Source: Kofleriaceae bacterium
GTDB lineage: Bacteria; Myxococcota_A; Polyangia; Haliangiales; Haliangiaceae
Assembly (NCBI GenBank): GCA_025357755.1
Contig: JANXOP010000290.1
Location: 1-32,646, forward strand
Reading direction: 5' to 3'
DNA: 32,646 nt
Below, in pieces: positions 1 through 12,478 of the stretch. How positions within the stretch are numbered: position 1 is the stretch's first letter; each line of letters opens with the position of its first letter. The translations under genes and the position numbers were made by a program. Below the pieces are notes generated by a model that did no database searches, was not told the DNA's origin, and was given only the letters and a program-made list of their open reading frames with translations.

Positions 1-314
1 GGCAGGTTCGAGACCGGGCAGATCAATTCGCAGCGCGTCCCGTGCGCGATATCGAATGGCTTCACTTTGCGAGCGTCGCCATGGATCGGCGAGAGGTGGA
101 CGAGGCCTTCCTTGCCGTCCGCGCGGATCTTGATGGTGACCGCGGGATGGCCATCGAACTCGACGTCCGAAATACCGACGAGGTTGTCGCCCTTGGGCCC
201 ATATGCTTGGGTCACGATCACCATCACGTCGTGCGGTGCGACGACGAGGTGCTGACCCGTCACCCGCGGGTGCTGGCCTGTGATCTTCAAATTCCGACGG
301 TCGACGGGGTCCAC
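1..314 (-). CDS. Uncharacterised protein, C-terminus cut by window edge
   Basis: An open minus-strand frame runs from a GTG at 314 off the left edge and gives about 104 residues beginning VDPVDRRNLKITGQHPRV. The composition looks like a real beta-rich protein (for example APHDVMVIVTQAYGPKG, then GHPAVTIKIRADGKEG). Third positions are G/C-rich. The frame contains no ATG; a TTG at 329 is the other possible start, and a stop lies at 354-356. No signal peptide or membrane segment is visible. I do not recognise the family. It diverges from the beta-barrel gene at 379, and a -10-like TATAAC sits upstream at 353-358 on this strand. Confidence is good that it is coding, nil for function. Confidence 0.7.
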   Translation of the reverse strand, partial: MDPVDRRNLKITGQHPRVTGQHLVVAPHDVMVIVTQAYGPKGDNLVGISDVEFDGHPAVTIKIRADGKEGLVHLSPIHGDARKVKPFDIAHGTRCELICPVSNL

Positions 315-352
315 GAGCCCAGCTGACAACGCCTTTGGCGGGTTAGCAAGGT

Positions 353-360
353 GTTATAGT
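353..360. promoter_or_regulatory. Overlapping divergent -10-like hexamers
   Basis: TATAGT at 355-360 on the plus strand lies 18 nt before the ATG at 379, with an AGGAG-like ribosome site between them (366-371). TATAAC at 353-358 on the minus strand faces the partial gene at 314. No convincing -35 was found for either. If both are used, the two polymerases compete for the same DNA. Confidence 0.4.
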
Positions 361-378
361 CGGGATAGGAGCTGGTGG

Positions 379-2028
379 ATGCGAAGCGCTCTTCTGATCG
401 CGATCGGCTTGATCCTGGCACCCGCCGGGGTCCTTGCGAAGCCGCGCGTCGCGCTGGTCACCTTCGAGGGTGATCCGGGTGGCGAAGCGCAGGACGTCGT
501 TACCGAGCTCATCGGTGAGGACGTGATGCTGGTGGGTCCCAAGCAGGTCAACCGCACGGTCGACAAGCTCGGCCTCGATACCGCCTCGCTGGCGGACAAG
601 GACTTCAAGAAGCTCTCGAAGGAGCTCCAGGTCGATGCGGTCGTGCAGGCCAAGCTCTCGAAGTCGGGCGATCACAAGCTGCTCCACTTCAAGGTGTTCC
701 TCCACGGCAAGAAGCAGAAGGGCTTCAAGATCGAGTTCGCGAGCCTCAAGTCGAAGGTATTCAAGCAACAGCTCCACGACAAGATGCTCGAGAAGCTCGA
801 TGCGGAGAGTGGCGATGCCTCGGTCGCCGCCGCGCCGAAGAAGCCGCACGACGACGATGACGAAGATCCGTTGACCGGCGGCAAGAAGAAAAAGGGTTCC
901 AAGAAGATCGCGGCGACCGAGGACGATCCGCTCGCGACGATGAAGAAGAAAAAGGGCGCGACGTCCGACGACGAGGACGCCGACGTCCGGCTCGCCAAGA
1001 AGACGCCGAAGACGTCGAAGACGCCGACGACGTCGAAGACGCCGAAGACCGACGATGGCCCGAAGGAAGTCTCCAAGGGCGATAGCGACGACAGCGACGA
1101 CAACGGAACCAACGCAACCAACGACAAGCCCAAGGGCGAGGACGACGACGAAGCGCCGCGCCATGGCAAGAAGAAGATCGCGCACGCGGGCGATGACGAC
1201 GGCGGCGAGGTCTCCGCGCACGTCGACGTTGGATCCCGAAGTGGCGTCGGACACTCGGCAAATCGCGTTGCCTTCCGCGTCGACCTCGGCGGATCGGTGC
1301 AGACCCGTTCGCTGTCGTTCACGTCGCGCAAGTTCGCGCAGGCACCTGCGCCGTACTCCCAGAAGGCAGCGGGCGGTGCGCGCATCGGGCTCGAGCTGTA
1401 TCCGCTCGCGTTCAACTCCGAAGGCCTCGGCGCGGGGCTCGGCATCGCGGGCTACTACGATCAAACGGTTGGCCTGTCGCTGCAGTCCCTGGCTCAGCCG
1501 GGTACGAAGTTCTCGGTCACCGAGCACCACTACGAAGTGGGCCCGAGGTTCCGCGTCGTGTTCGGCCACACGCCGACGAGCATCTCCGCCACGCTCGGCG
1601 TGAACTACATGAACCGGACGTTCTCGATCAGCCGCACGGCGCTCAGCGCTGGCAATACGATCGATGTCCCCGATGTCGCGTACAAGGGCTTCGATCCGAC
1701 CCTCGAATTCCGGCTGCCGCTGGTCGATCGGGTCGCGATCGTCCTCGGTGGCGAAGTGATCTTGCTCAACTCGGCCGGCCCGATCCAGAACCTCGATTCG
1801 TACGGTCAGGCCAAGATCACCGGCGCGAGCGGCATGGTCGGCATCGACATCCAGCTCGCGCGTCACATCGCCTTCGATCTGCGGGGCGAGCTCACCCAGG
1901 TCGGGTACGCGTTCACCGGTAACGGTGCGATGGCGAACAACCGCGATGGTGACCCGTCGTCGAAGGACGTCGGTGGGGCGGCCGACCGTTACATCGGTGG
2001 TGTGGCTACGATCGCGGTACTCTACTAG
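379..2028 (+). CDS. Exported protein: TolB/CsgG-like N-domain, acidic/Lys linker, C-terminal beta-barrel
   Basis: The product is 549 aa. ATG 379 is chosen because it follows AGGAG and starts a clean signal peptide (MRSALLIAIGLILAPAGVLA); an in-frame ATG at 280 lies inside the divergent gene. Residues about 22-140 look like the small alpha/beta domain found in many delta-proteobacterial envelope proteins (PRVALVTFEGDPGG...). Residues about 150-305 are a low-complexity linker of Asp runs, KKKKG blocks and TPK/TSK repeats. The C-terminal ~245 residues alternate polar and hydrophobic residues, are rich in Gly and aromatics, and end VATIAVLY, as expected for an outer-membrane beta-barrel. The gene leads a tight plus-strand run; the next gene starts 5 nt after its stop. 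The precise function is unknown, and the barrel assignment is inferred from pattern. Confidence 0.8.
   Translation: MRSALLIAIGLILAPAGVLAKPRVALVTFEGDPGGEAQDVVTELIGEDVMLVGPKQVNRTVDKLGLDTASLADKDFKKLSKELQVDAVVQAKLSKSGDHKLLHFKVFLHGKKQKGFKIEFASLKSKVFKQQLHDKMLEKLDAESGDASVAAAPKKPHDDDDEDPLTGGKKKKGSKKIAATEDDPLATMKKKKGATSDDEDADVRLAKKTPKTSKTPTTSKTPKTDDGPKEVSKGDSDDSDDNGTNATNDKPKGEDDDEAPRHGKKKIAHAGDDDGGEVSAHVDVGSRSGVGHSANRVAFRVDLGGSVQTRSLSFTSRKFAQAPAPYSQKAAGGARIGLELYPLAFNSEGLGAGLGIAGYYDQTVGLSLQSLAQPGTKFSVTEHHYEVGPRFRVVFGHTPTSISATLGVNYMNRTFSISRTALSAGNTIDVPDVAYKGFDPTLEFRLPLVDRVAIVLGGEVILLNSAGPIQNLDSYGQAKITGASGMVGIDIQLARHIAFDLRGELTQVGYAFTGNGAMANNRDGDPSSKDVGGAADRYIGGVATIAVLY
1003..1047 (+). repeat. Tandem 9-bp coding repeat (Thr-Pro-Lys / Thr-Ser-Lys)
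   Basis: Five 9-bp units, alternating acgccgaag and acgtcgaag types, encode TPK-TSK-TPT-TSK-TPK in the linker of the beta-barrel protein. A second imperfect protein repeat lies just upstream: EDPLTGGKKKKG (about 862-897) and DDPLATMKKKKG (about 925-957). Such units can expand or contract by slippage and change linker length. Confidence 0.8.
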
Positions 2029-2033
2029 CCGCC

Positions 2034-3026
2034 GTGCAACGTCATGCCGTGACCCAGGCCGCGCCCGCGACCAAGTTGGTCGTCGTCCATCCCGACCGCC
2101 GTGCGCAGCGTTCGTTGCAGCGCCTGGTCGGTGCGACGCTTTGTCCAGTCGAGGTCGTCGCCGAGCTCGAGACCGCGACGGTCGATGTGAATACGATCGT
2201 GGTGATCGACGCCGAGCTCGCGCGCGCGACGCCCGAGATCTGCCAGCGTCCCGCGCGCGCCTGGATCGCGGTCCCGGGCGAGGGCCTCGCGCCCGCCGAC
2301 CCCGCGGTCGTCAGCGCCCTCGTCGGCGCTGGCTGGGATCACGTGATCGCGCATCCGATGCCGCTGCTCGCCGAGGAGCTGCTCGCGACGGCGCAGAAGC
2401 TGGTCCGCAAGCAGTGCTTCGGCCTCGACAAGTACATGGCGTGGGGGGCAGAGGTTCGCGGCTTCACCCTCGAGGATGCGCTCGAGCGGGATGCCGTCGT
2501 CGGGATCCTCGCCGGTGAGGTCGCGCGCGTCGGGCTGCCCGATCGGATCGCGTCGCTCGTCAGCGTGATCGCCGACGAGCTGCTCGCGAACGCGCTGTTC
2601 GTGGCGCCGCGAGACGACGCTGGTGTCCGGTTTCGCACGACGGAGGCGCGCGATAGATCGCGCGCGCTTGCCGACCGAGATGTCGTCACCCTGCGCTGGG
2701 CGACCGACGGCCGCTACCTCGCGATCGAAGTTCGCGATCGGTGGGGCTCGCTCGATCCGCGGATCGTGCGAGCGCGGCTGTCGGCGAGCAAATCCGCGAC
2801 GGGCGAGGGTGGCATGGGCTTGCCGCTGGCGTATGCCTGCGCGAACCAGCTCGTGATCAACCTCGCGCCGGAAGCCATGACCGAAGTGATCGCGCTGCTC
2901 GACATCCGCTACAAGCCGACCGAGCTCGCACGCGGCGCCTCGTTCCACGTGTTCGTGGGCGCCCCGGGGTGCGGCCTGGAGTCGCAGCCTCTCGTCGAGC
3001 CGAACGCGAATCGCCAGCGTCTTTAA
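2034..3026 (+). CDS. Pseudo-receiver plus GHKL (HATPase) domain regulator
   Basis: The product is 330 aa. It starts at GTG 2034, or at the in-frame GTG 2049; there is no ATG near the 5' end. Residues 14-130 follow a receiver-like beta/alpha pattern (KLVVVHPD, then VVIDAEL with D59), but the usual acidic pair is replaced by H19-P20-D21 and the usual Lys-Pro by H107-P108. Phosphorylation is therefore doubtful. Residues about 150-315 form a GHKL ATPase fold of the anti-sigma/HATPase_c_2 type: N-box DELLANA with N186, G1 box RDRWG with D235, and G2 box GEGGMG at 257-262. No dimerisation/phospho-His helix is visible. It probably acts as a protein-binding switch or RsbW-like kinase. It sits 5 nt after the barrel gene and 30 nt before gcvP, so co-transcription is likely. 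Confidence 0.8.
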   Translation: MQRHAVTQAAPATKLVVVHPDRRAQRSLQRLVGATLCPVEVVAELETATVDVNTIVVIDAELARATPEICQRPARAWIAVPGEGLAPADPAVVSALVGAGWDHVIAHPMPLLAEELLATAQKLVRKQCFGLDKYMAWGAEVRGFTLEDALERDAVVGILAGEVARVGLPDRIASLVSVIADELLANALFVAPRDDAGVRFRTTEARDRSRALADRDVVTLRWATDGRYLAIEVRDRWGSLDPRIVRARLSASKSATGEGGMGLPLAYACANQLVINLAPEAMTEVIALLDIRYKPTELARGASFHVFVGAPGCGLESQPLVEPNANRQRL

Positions 3027-3056
3027 GTCCTCGCCCTCGGGTGCTAGGGTGCGAGC

Positions 3057-7145
<4,089 letters not shown>

Positions 7146-7153
<8 letters not shown>

Positions 7154-8216
7154 CGCGCATCAAATAGTGGGCGACGATCCACTCGCTGCCATTCTTGTAA
7201 CCAAACAGCTCGGCGCACGCGAGAAAGAACACCCGCCAGCGCTGCACCTTCGCCTTGCCGCCCAGCACCTGCTCGAGCTCGCCTCGGTGCGCCATGAGGT
7301 TCGCGTACCAGGCCTCGGAGGTCTTCGCGTAGTGCGTGCCGTCGAGGCGCCACTCGTCGCTGATCGCGAGATCGCGATCGAAGTGCGAGAACAGATCCGC
7401 GCTCGGCATGATGCCGCCAGTGAAGAACTCGCGCGCCATCCAGTCCGAGCCGCCCGCATCCTCGAACGGGTAGGCGAAGCGATGGTGCGCGAACACGTGG
7501 CAGAACAGCGCGCCACCGGGCGCGAGCCAGCCGGCGATCTTCTTGAACAGCGTCTCGTAGTTGCGCATGTGCTCGAACATCTCGATCGAGATCACGCGAT
7601 CGAAGCTCGCGGCCGGTAGCTCCAGCGCGCGGACGTCCGCGGTCCGGACCGCGAGGTTCGTCAGGCCCCGCTCGGCTGCGCGTGCCTCGATGAACGCGCG
7701 CTGCGTGCGCGAGTTCGAGACCGCGGTGAACGTGCTCTTGGGATATCGGGCGGCGGCCCACAGCGAGAACGAGCCCCACCCGCAGCCGAGATCGAGGATC
7801 CTCTGGCCATCGGCGAGCTGACCGCGCTCGGCGTAGAGCTCGAGCATCGCCGCCTCGGCCGCACCGAGGTTCGTCACGTGCGAGGGCCAGTAGCACGACG
7901 AGTACTTCAAGTGCGGGCCGAGTACCTTCTCGAAGAACGCGGCGGGTACTTCGTAGTGCTGCGCGTTCGCCGCGGCGGTCTCGATCGCGAGGTCGCTCCG
8001 TGCGAGCGAGGTGATGAACGCGGCGTGATCGCGCGACCGCTCCTCGCGCAGCCTCAGCGCACACACCGCGCGAATACCGGCGCGCAACAAGGGCTCGGGG
8101 ACGAGTCCGGAATCGACGAGCTTCTCGACGAGCACGCTGCAGCTTACAGCGGATTCGAGACGTCGCTCGCGCTTCGCTGCGTCTGAGGCTGCGTAACGTT
8201 TGTCCGGCCGAGGCAT
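7146..8216 (-). CDS. SAM-dependent methyltransferase, cyclopropane-fatty-acyl-phospholipid synthase family
   Basis: The product is 356 aa. The family signature lies at about residues 87-110 (QHYEVPAAFFEKVLGP then KYSSCYW), the SAM-binding loop ILDLGCGWGSF at 140-150, and a later ISIEMFEHMRNYE block. These fit the CFA synthase/coclaurine N-methyltransferase group of class I methyltransferases, which methylate fatty-acyl chains or small amines. The C-terminal part (about 300-356) is compact, and the protein is slightly shorter than classical CFA synthase (about 380 aa), so the substrate is open. The start ATG 8216 lies 2 nt after the stop of the upstream exported-protein gene, so the two are probably co-translated. 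Confidence 0.88.
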
Positions 8217-8218
8217 CG

Positions 8219-8845
8219 CTAGGGCTGCTCGTCGCGCGGCGCATCGTGTGCGCCGCGGGTCGGCTTCACGATGACGATCCGCTCGACCGTCCCGCCCTTC
8301 AGCACGAACAGCGTGCCGAGCGCGGGATAGAACACGCCGCCTTTGTACGCCGCCTCGACATCCGGCAAGACGTGCGAGCTGCCGTCGCGCAGGTCGTGCG
8401 TGGTCATGTGGGCGAACTTCGCGTCGCCGACCGTGCCGTCGAACACCACGCCGGTGCCGTAGGCCTTCGTCACCTGCGCTGCCGTATCGCCGATGTGGAT
8501 GCCGCGAGAGGTCGGCGGCGCCTTCGGACCGGAGATCTCGATCGCACGAGTCTGGAAATCGTTCGAGGGAGTGGTCTCGGCAATCACCGTGAGTTGCCAC
8601 GCGCCGCGATCGTAGAAGTACCAGAACACGAAGTTCGGATCTTCGCGTCCAGGGCCGAGCGCCTTATACATCTCAGGCGTCGGCGTGCCGAGCTCGATCA
8701 GCCCCGCGAAACCTTTACCGTCGACGAGCGGCTTGCCGGCGAGCAGCTTCACATAGCGAGCGTCCGGCCCGATCGGCACGGTCTGGGCCGAGGCGGTATG
8801 CGCGAACGCGGCTAGGAGGAGTGGAGCAACGAGGGTGGATCGCAT
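8219..8845 (-). CDS. Exported protein of unknown function
   Basis: The product is 208 aa. ATG 8845 is chosen because a GAGGA ribosome site lies 5 nt upstream; an ATG two codons earlier (8851) would abut that site. The N-terminus MRSTLVAPLLLAAFAHTASA is a type I signal peptide. The mature part has Gly/Pro-rich segments such as NFVFWYFYDRGAWQL and HIGDTAAQVTKAYG, and ends in a charged tail. The second segment recalls short repeats in exported proteins that carry a G-(D/S)-T-xx-V motif, but I do not recognise a named family. Two bases separate it from the methyltransferase start, so it shares that operon. Confidence 0.78.
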   Translation of the reverse strand: MRSTLVAPLLLAAFAHTASAQTVPIGPDARYVKLLAGKPLVDGKGFAGLIELGTPTPEMYKALGPGREDPNFVFWYFYDRGAWQLTVIAETTPSNDFQTRAIEISGPKAPPTSRGIHIGDTAAQVTKAYGTGVVFDGTVGDAKFAHMTTHDLRDGSSHVLPDVEAAYKGGVFYPALGTLFVLKGGTVERIVIVKPTRGAHDAPRDEQP

Positions 8846-8924
8846 GGCCATCCTCGCTAAACGTGCGCACGTCCTCGTGGATCTGACGACGATTTCTCGT
8901 GCTGCGGTTCGCGAACGTGCCGCC

Positions 8925-10790
8925 TTAGCGCGCAACCACCGGAAGCTCGACGTAGCTCTTGCCGTAGACTCGCTGGGTTGCCTTTTTGTAGTCGCCGGGT
9001 TTGGCGTCGAAGATCGACGGCACGAACGTCTGCGGGTTACGATCGTAGAGCGGGAACCAGCTCGACTGGACCTGGACCATGATCCGGTGGCCGGGCAGGA
9101 ACACGTGATCGGTCGTCGGCAGCGCCCACGTGTACGCGAGTGGCGTGTTCGCCGCGAGTGGCTTCGCGGTCTCGAGGCTCTCGCGGTAGCGACCGCGGAA
9201 GATGTCCATCGCGATCGCGAGTTGGTAACCACCGAGCGCCGGGTGGCGTTCGACCTCTGGCGGGTAGACGTCGATGAGCTTGACGACCCAGTCCGAGTCC
9301 GTGCCCGAGGTCGATGCCGTGAGGTGCACGACCGGCTCGCCGCTGATCACGAGCGGCGCGGTCAGCACGTCGGTCGTGTACACCAGGACGTCGGGACGGC
9401 TGCCCGGATCGCGCTGGTCGGTGACGAGCCAGTCCGGCCAGACCTTGGAACCGTCCTCGCCGAAAGGGAACGGGCGCGGCACGAAGGTGACCGGCTTCGC
9501 GGGATCCGAGATGTACTCGACGAAGGCGTCACCAGCCGGCGCGCTCGTGACGAGCTTGCCGCTTGCCGCGAGGTAGATCGGCGTGGCCTTGCTCGGCCCC
9601 GGCCATGCGCGCAGGTGGCGCCACTGGTTCGTACCGGTCTCGAACGCGGTCACCGGCGACGTGGTCAGCGGCGGCGCCGCGTCTTTCAAGAAGTGATCGA
9701 GGAACGGCAACAGGATGTCGCGGCGAAACGTGAGGCCAGTATCGCTGTCGAAGTGCAAGGGGCCGAGCGTGCTCCCATCGCCGATCTCGCCACCGTGATG
9801 CCACGGTCCCATCACGAGGAACACCTTGTCGTTCGCGATGTCCTTGGGCTCGAGCGCCTTGTACACCGCGAGCGCGCCGTACATGTCTTCCTGATCCCAC
9901 AGCGAGTGGACCAGCATCACCGGAACCTTCAGCGGGCGTGCGCCGAGGATCTTGTCCATCGCCTGGTCGCGCCAGAACGCGTCGTAGCTGGGGTGCGCGA
10001 CGAGCTTCTGCCAGAAGCCCATCTGCTCGAGTCCGCGACGCCGCGCGAGCTCGCCCGCGGAGCCGGCGTCCATGAACATGTCGTACTGGTCCAAGCTGCT
10101 CGCCGGCCACAGCGATTCGTTCTTGCGCGTAGCCTCTTGGTTGTAGATGTAGGGCAGGCCCTGCTGGCGGAACGCGCCGTTGTGAAACCAGTCGTCGCCG
10201 CGCCAGCCGTCGACCATCGGATTCATCGGCACGCTGACCTTGAGCGCGGGGTGTGGATCGACGAGCGCCATCAGCGGCGTGAAGCCGTCGTACGAGACGC
10301 CGAGGATGCCGACCTTGCCGTTCGATTCGGGCAGGTTCTTCACGAGCCAGTCGATCGTGTCGTACGTATCGGTCGAGTGGTCAGTCTTGGTCGGGTTGAG
10401 CGGGCCGCGCAGCGGGCGGTTCATCACGTAGTCGCCCTCCGAGCCGTACTTGCCGCGGACGTCCTGAACGACGCGGATGTAGCCTCCCTCGATGATCGTG
10501 TCGACCACGTGGTCGTAGCCCGATAGCGCCATCGCGAGATGCGTGCTGTCCTCGTGAGACGTCATCTTGTCCGCGTCGTACGGCGTGCGGGTCAGGAGGA
10601 TCGGCGCGCGCTTCGCTGCTTTCGGGATCAGGATCACCGTGTGAAGCTTGACGCCGTCGCGCATCGCGATCTCGACGGTCTTGCGGGTGTAGTCGAAGCC
10701 ATCGTGGGACTCGACCAACTTCGCGGGTGTTTCGGTGTCGGCTGCCGCCGATCCGGCGAGGATCAAGAGCAAGGTAAGCAGGCGGAACAT
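8925..10790 (-). CDS. Alpha-amino-acid ester hydrolase (CocE/NonD, peptidase S15 family), exported
   Basis: The product is 621 aa with signal peptide MFRLLTLLLILAGSAAA. It has the catalytic serine in GVSYDGF (S166), Asp in LWDQED (D299) and His in PWHHGG (H332). The S-D spacing of 133 and D-H spacing of 33 equal those I recall for the Xanthomonas citri enzyme (S174, D307, H340). The acidic cluster that binds the substrate alpha-ammonium group is also present: D200 in GWRGDDWF, and E301 and D302. The C-terminal jelly-roll domain is complete (about 390-621). Such enzymes hydrolyse or synthesise esters and amides of alpha-amino acids, including ampicillin-type beta-lactams. The gene stands 79 bp from its downstream neighbour and has its own leaderless-type promoter. 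Confidence 0.9.
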   Translation of the reverse strand: MFRLLTLLLILAGSAAADTETPAKLVESHDGFDYTRKTVEIAMRDGVKLHTVILIPKAAKRAPILLTRTPYDADKMTSHEDSTHLAMALSGYDHVVDTIIEGGYIRVVQDVRGKYGSEGDYVMNRPLRGPLNPTKTDHSTDTYDTIDWLVKNLPESNGKVGILGVSYDGFTPLMALVDPHPALKVSVPMNPMVDGWRGDDWFHNGAFRQQGLPYIYNQEATRKNESLWPASSLDQYDMFMDAGSAGELARRRGLEQMGFWQKLVAHPSYDAFWRDQAMDKILGARPLKVPVMLVHSLWDQEDMYGALAVYKALEPKDIANDKVFLVMGPWHHGGEIGDGSTLGPLHFDSDTGLTFRRDILLPFLDHFLKDAAPPLTTSPVTAFETGTNQWRHLRAWPGPSKATPIYLAASGKLVTSAPAGDAFVEYISDPAKPVTFVPRPFPFGEDGSKVWPDWLVTDQRDPGSRPDVLVYTTDVLTAPLVISGEPVVHLTASTSGTDSDWVVKLIDVYPPEVERHPALGGYQLAIAMDIFRGRYRESLETAKPLAANTPLAYTWALPTTDHVFLPGHRIMVQVQSSWFPLYDRNPQTFVPSIFDAKPGDYKKATQRVYGKSYVELPVVAR

Positions 10791-10802
10791 GACCGCGCGA
10801 TA
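10791..10802 (-). promoter_or_regulatory. Leaderless-type -10 for the ester hydrolase gene
   Basis: On the minus strand TATCGC is followed by six bases (GCGGTC) and then the ATG at 10790. There is no ribosome-binding site. The spacing places the transcription start at or next to the start codon. Confidence 0.45.
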
Positions 10803-10840
10803 GTGCCACGATCAGCCCGTGCTCGACACCCGGGAACTCG

Positions 10841-12478
10841 CTACCGGCCGAGGCTGTACACGACGTTCGTCCCATCTTCGTAGGCGATCGGCGCGCCGAG
10901 CCGCGCAGCGTTCTGGGTCTTGTCGAGCACGATGTAACTCGCGTGGAACCGGGATGCGACCGCGACCAGGTTCTCCGGTGTGAGCGCGTTCCAGCGTTCC
11001 CAGCCGTCACCGAGGGAGCTGAGCGTTTTCGCGTCGACCGCCGAGCACAGCCGCCGGTACCAATCGACGAGCTCGTCGAGGTACATCGGCGGAGACTTGT
11101 CATCGATCACGACTGCTCGGCGCGCCCGTAAACGAAAGTCGCCGTAGTACGGAGGGATCAAGAACACCGCGTCGCGCGGGCTCTCGTTTTTCGCCCAGCT
11201 CGTGACGCCCGCCTCGTCGTTCCGAAACATCACGGGCGCAGCTATGTGACTTCGTTTCGACCACAACACGAACGCGCACAGGCCCGCACATAACACGTTC
11301 GCGATCTGCTCGCGCCGTAGCGCTATCGTCAGCGCACACGCCACCATCAGACAGGTCACGACTTCGGGGTATGGCTCGCGAGGGCGCGTGAACGCGTTGT
11401 AGACGACGAGGCTCGCACCGACAGCGAGCCCGACGAGGTGCCAGCCGCGCGGTCTCGGTCGGTCGCCGTTCGCGATCTCGCGGATCGCGACAAACAACAA
11501 AATCTGCGCGACCAGCATGCCGAAGGGTGCGATCCGCCACGCGAAGAGCCGCGTGACCGATAGCAGCGGGCCAATCTGCACGAGCAAGACCGCGACGATC
11601 ACGGTCGTGAGGGTGACGAGCGCGAACAACGTCAGTCGCTCGCGATCGCGCGGTCGTATGGACAGGGCGATCAACTGCCATCCGGCCAGCGCGAGGAGCT
11701 CGAGGCGCACCCGCGACGGTTTGAAGTGCCCTGGAAACTCGAACTGCACGAGCACTTCCATCGCCAGCTTACTGTTCGATGTCTTCGAGCTAGCGACGAG
11801 CATCGGCAGGAACACGATCAAGACCAGGAGCGAAGGCCCGAGAAGCACGGCGAGCCGGCGCGCGTCGAACCGGCGGTGAACCGCGAGCTCGCATAGACCG
11901 AATGCGCCCACGCTGAGCACGGCGTAGTTGAGGTGAAACACACCGCCGAGCGCGAGCGCGATGCCGGCGATGACCAGACGATCGCGAACCCACGCGTTGG
12001 CCGCGATCAACCATCCGATCGTCGCGAGCGCGGAGGGTTGGAGGTAGCCGGCGTAGAGATACGTCCCGCCGAGCGCATGGCCGCCGCCGACGGCGAGGAA
12101 CCCGACGACGCCGACGAACACGATCAACCGCCCGCGGGCAGTGGCAGCTGCGACGAGGCCGTAGATTGCGGCGAATGTCGCAATCATCGCGACGAGCTGC
12201 GCGATTCCGAACGCGATCGCACCGTCGGGATCGAGCTGGAAGAGCGGCGCCGTGAGATACGCGAAGGCGACGTGGTAGTGGTGGTTCTGCGTGACGAACC
12301 AATCATTCTGATAGAGGTCCGGCCTCGCGCGGACGAGACCGTCGAGCAAGTAGGTCAGCTGGTTTTTAGTACCGAACACATCGCCGTACGCGAGCGCGAA
12401 CCCGACGCCGGTCACGATCACAACCGCGACTACGAGCAGCCTGCTCCAGGTCGTGGGCCCGACCCAAGGGCGTGTCAC
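10841..12478 (-). CDS. Multispanning membrane protein, DUF6798-like (GT-C type topology)
   Basis: The product is 545 aa. GTG 12478 overlaps the upstream stop (GTGA), which decides the start. About ten or eleven hydrophobic segments occupy residues about 12-425. A conserved-looking first loop (RPDLYQNDWFVTQNHHYH) follows the first segment, and a soluble C-terminal domain (about 430-545) contains AVFLIPPYYGDFRLRARRAV and YIVLDKTQNA. This architecture matches the DUF6798 group and broadly resembles GT-C glycosyltransferases, in which the first loop carries catalytic acidic residues. A transferase role is inference only. It is translationally coupled to the PIG-L/lectin lipoprotein, so the two probably act together at the envelope, perhaps on a glycan or glycolipid. 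Confidence 0.8.
   Translation of the reverse strand: MTRPWVGPTTWSRLLVVAVVIVTGVGFALAYGDVFGTKNQLTYLLDGLVRARPDLYQNDWFVTQNHHYHVAFAYLTAPLFQLDPDGAIAFGIAQLVAMIATFAAIYGLVAAATARGRLIVFVGVVGFLAVGGGHALGGTYLYAGYLQPSALATIGWLIAANAWVRDRLVIAGIALALGGVFHLNYAVLSVGAFGLCELAVHRRFDARRLAVLLGPSLLVLIVFLPMLVASSKTSNSKLAMEVLVQFEFPGHFKPSRVRLELLALAGWQLIALSIRPRDRERLTLFALVTLTTVIVAVLLVQIGPLLSVTRLFAWRIAPFGMLVAQILLFVAIREIANGDRPRPRGWHLVGLAVGASLVVYNAFTRPREPYPEVVTCLMVACALTIALRREQIANVLCAGLCAFVLWSKRSHIAAPVMFRNDEAGVTSWAKNESPRDAVFLIPPYYGDFRLRARRAVVIDDKSPPMYLDELVDWYRRLCSAVDAKTLSSLGDGWERWNALTPENLVAVASRFHASYIVLDKTQNAARLGAPIAYEDGTNVVYSLGR

Noticed and set aside
343..1866. Minus-strand open frame opposite the beta-barrel gene
   Set aside because: Leu/Arg/Val-rich mirror of the low-complexity linker; no start site or domain.
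3027..3056. Glycine riboswitch before gcvP
   Set aside because: The gap is only 30 bp; no room for the aptamer.
8907..8916. GTTCGCGAAC palindrome before the exported protein's operon
   Set aside because: A 10-bp GC palindrome is expected by chance in DNA of this composition.
8835..10526. Long plus-strand open frame opposite the ester hydrolase
   Set aside because: Charged antisense composition with no domain; the minus strand has full AEH motifs.
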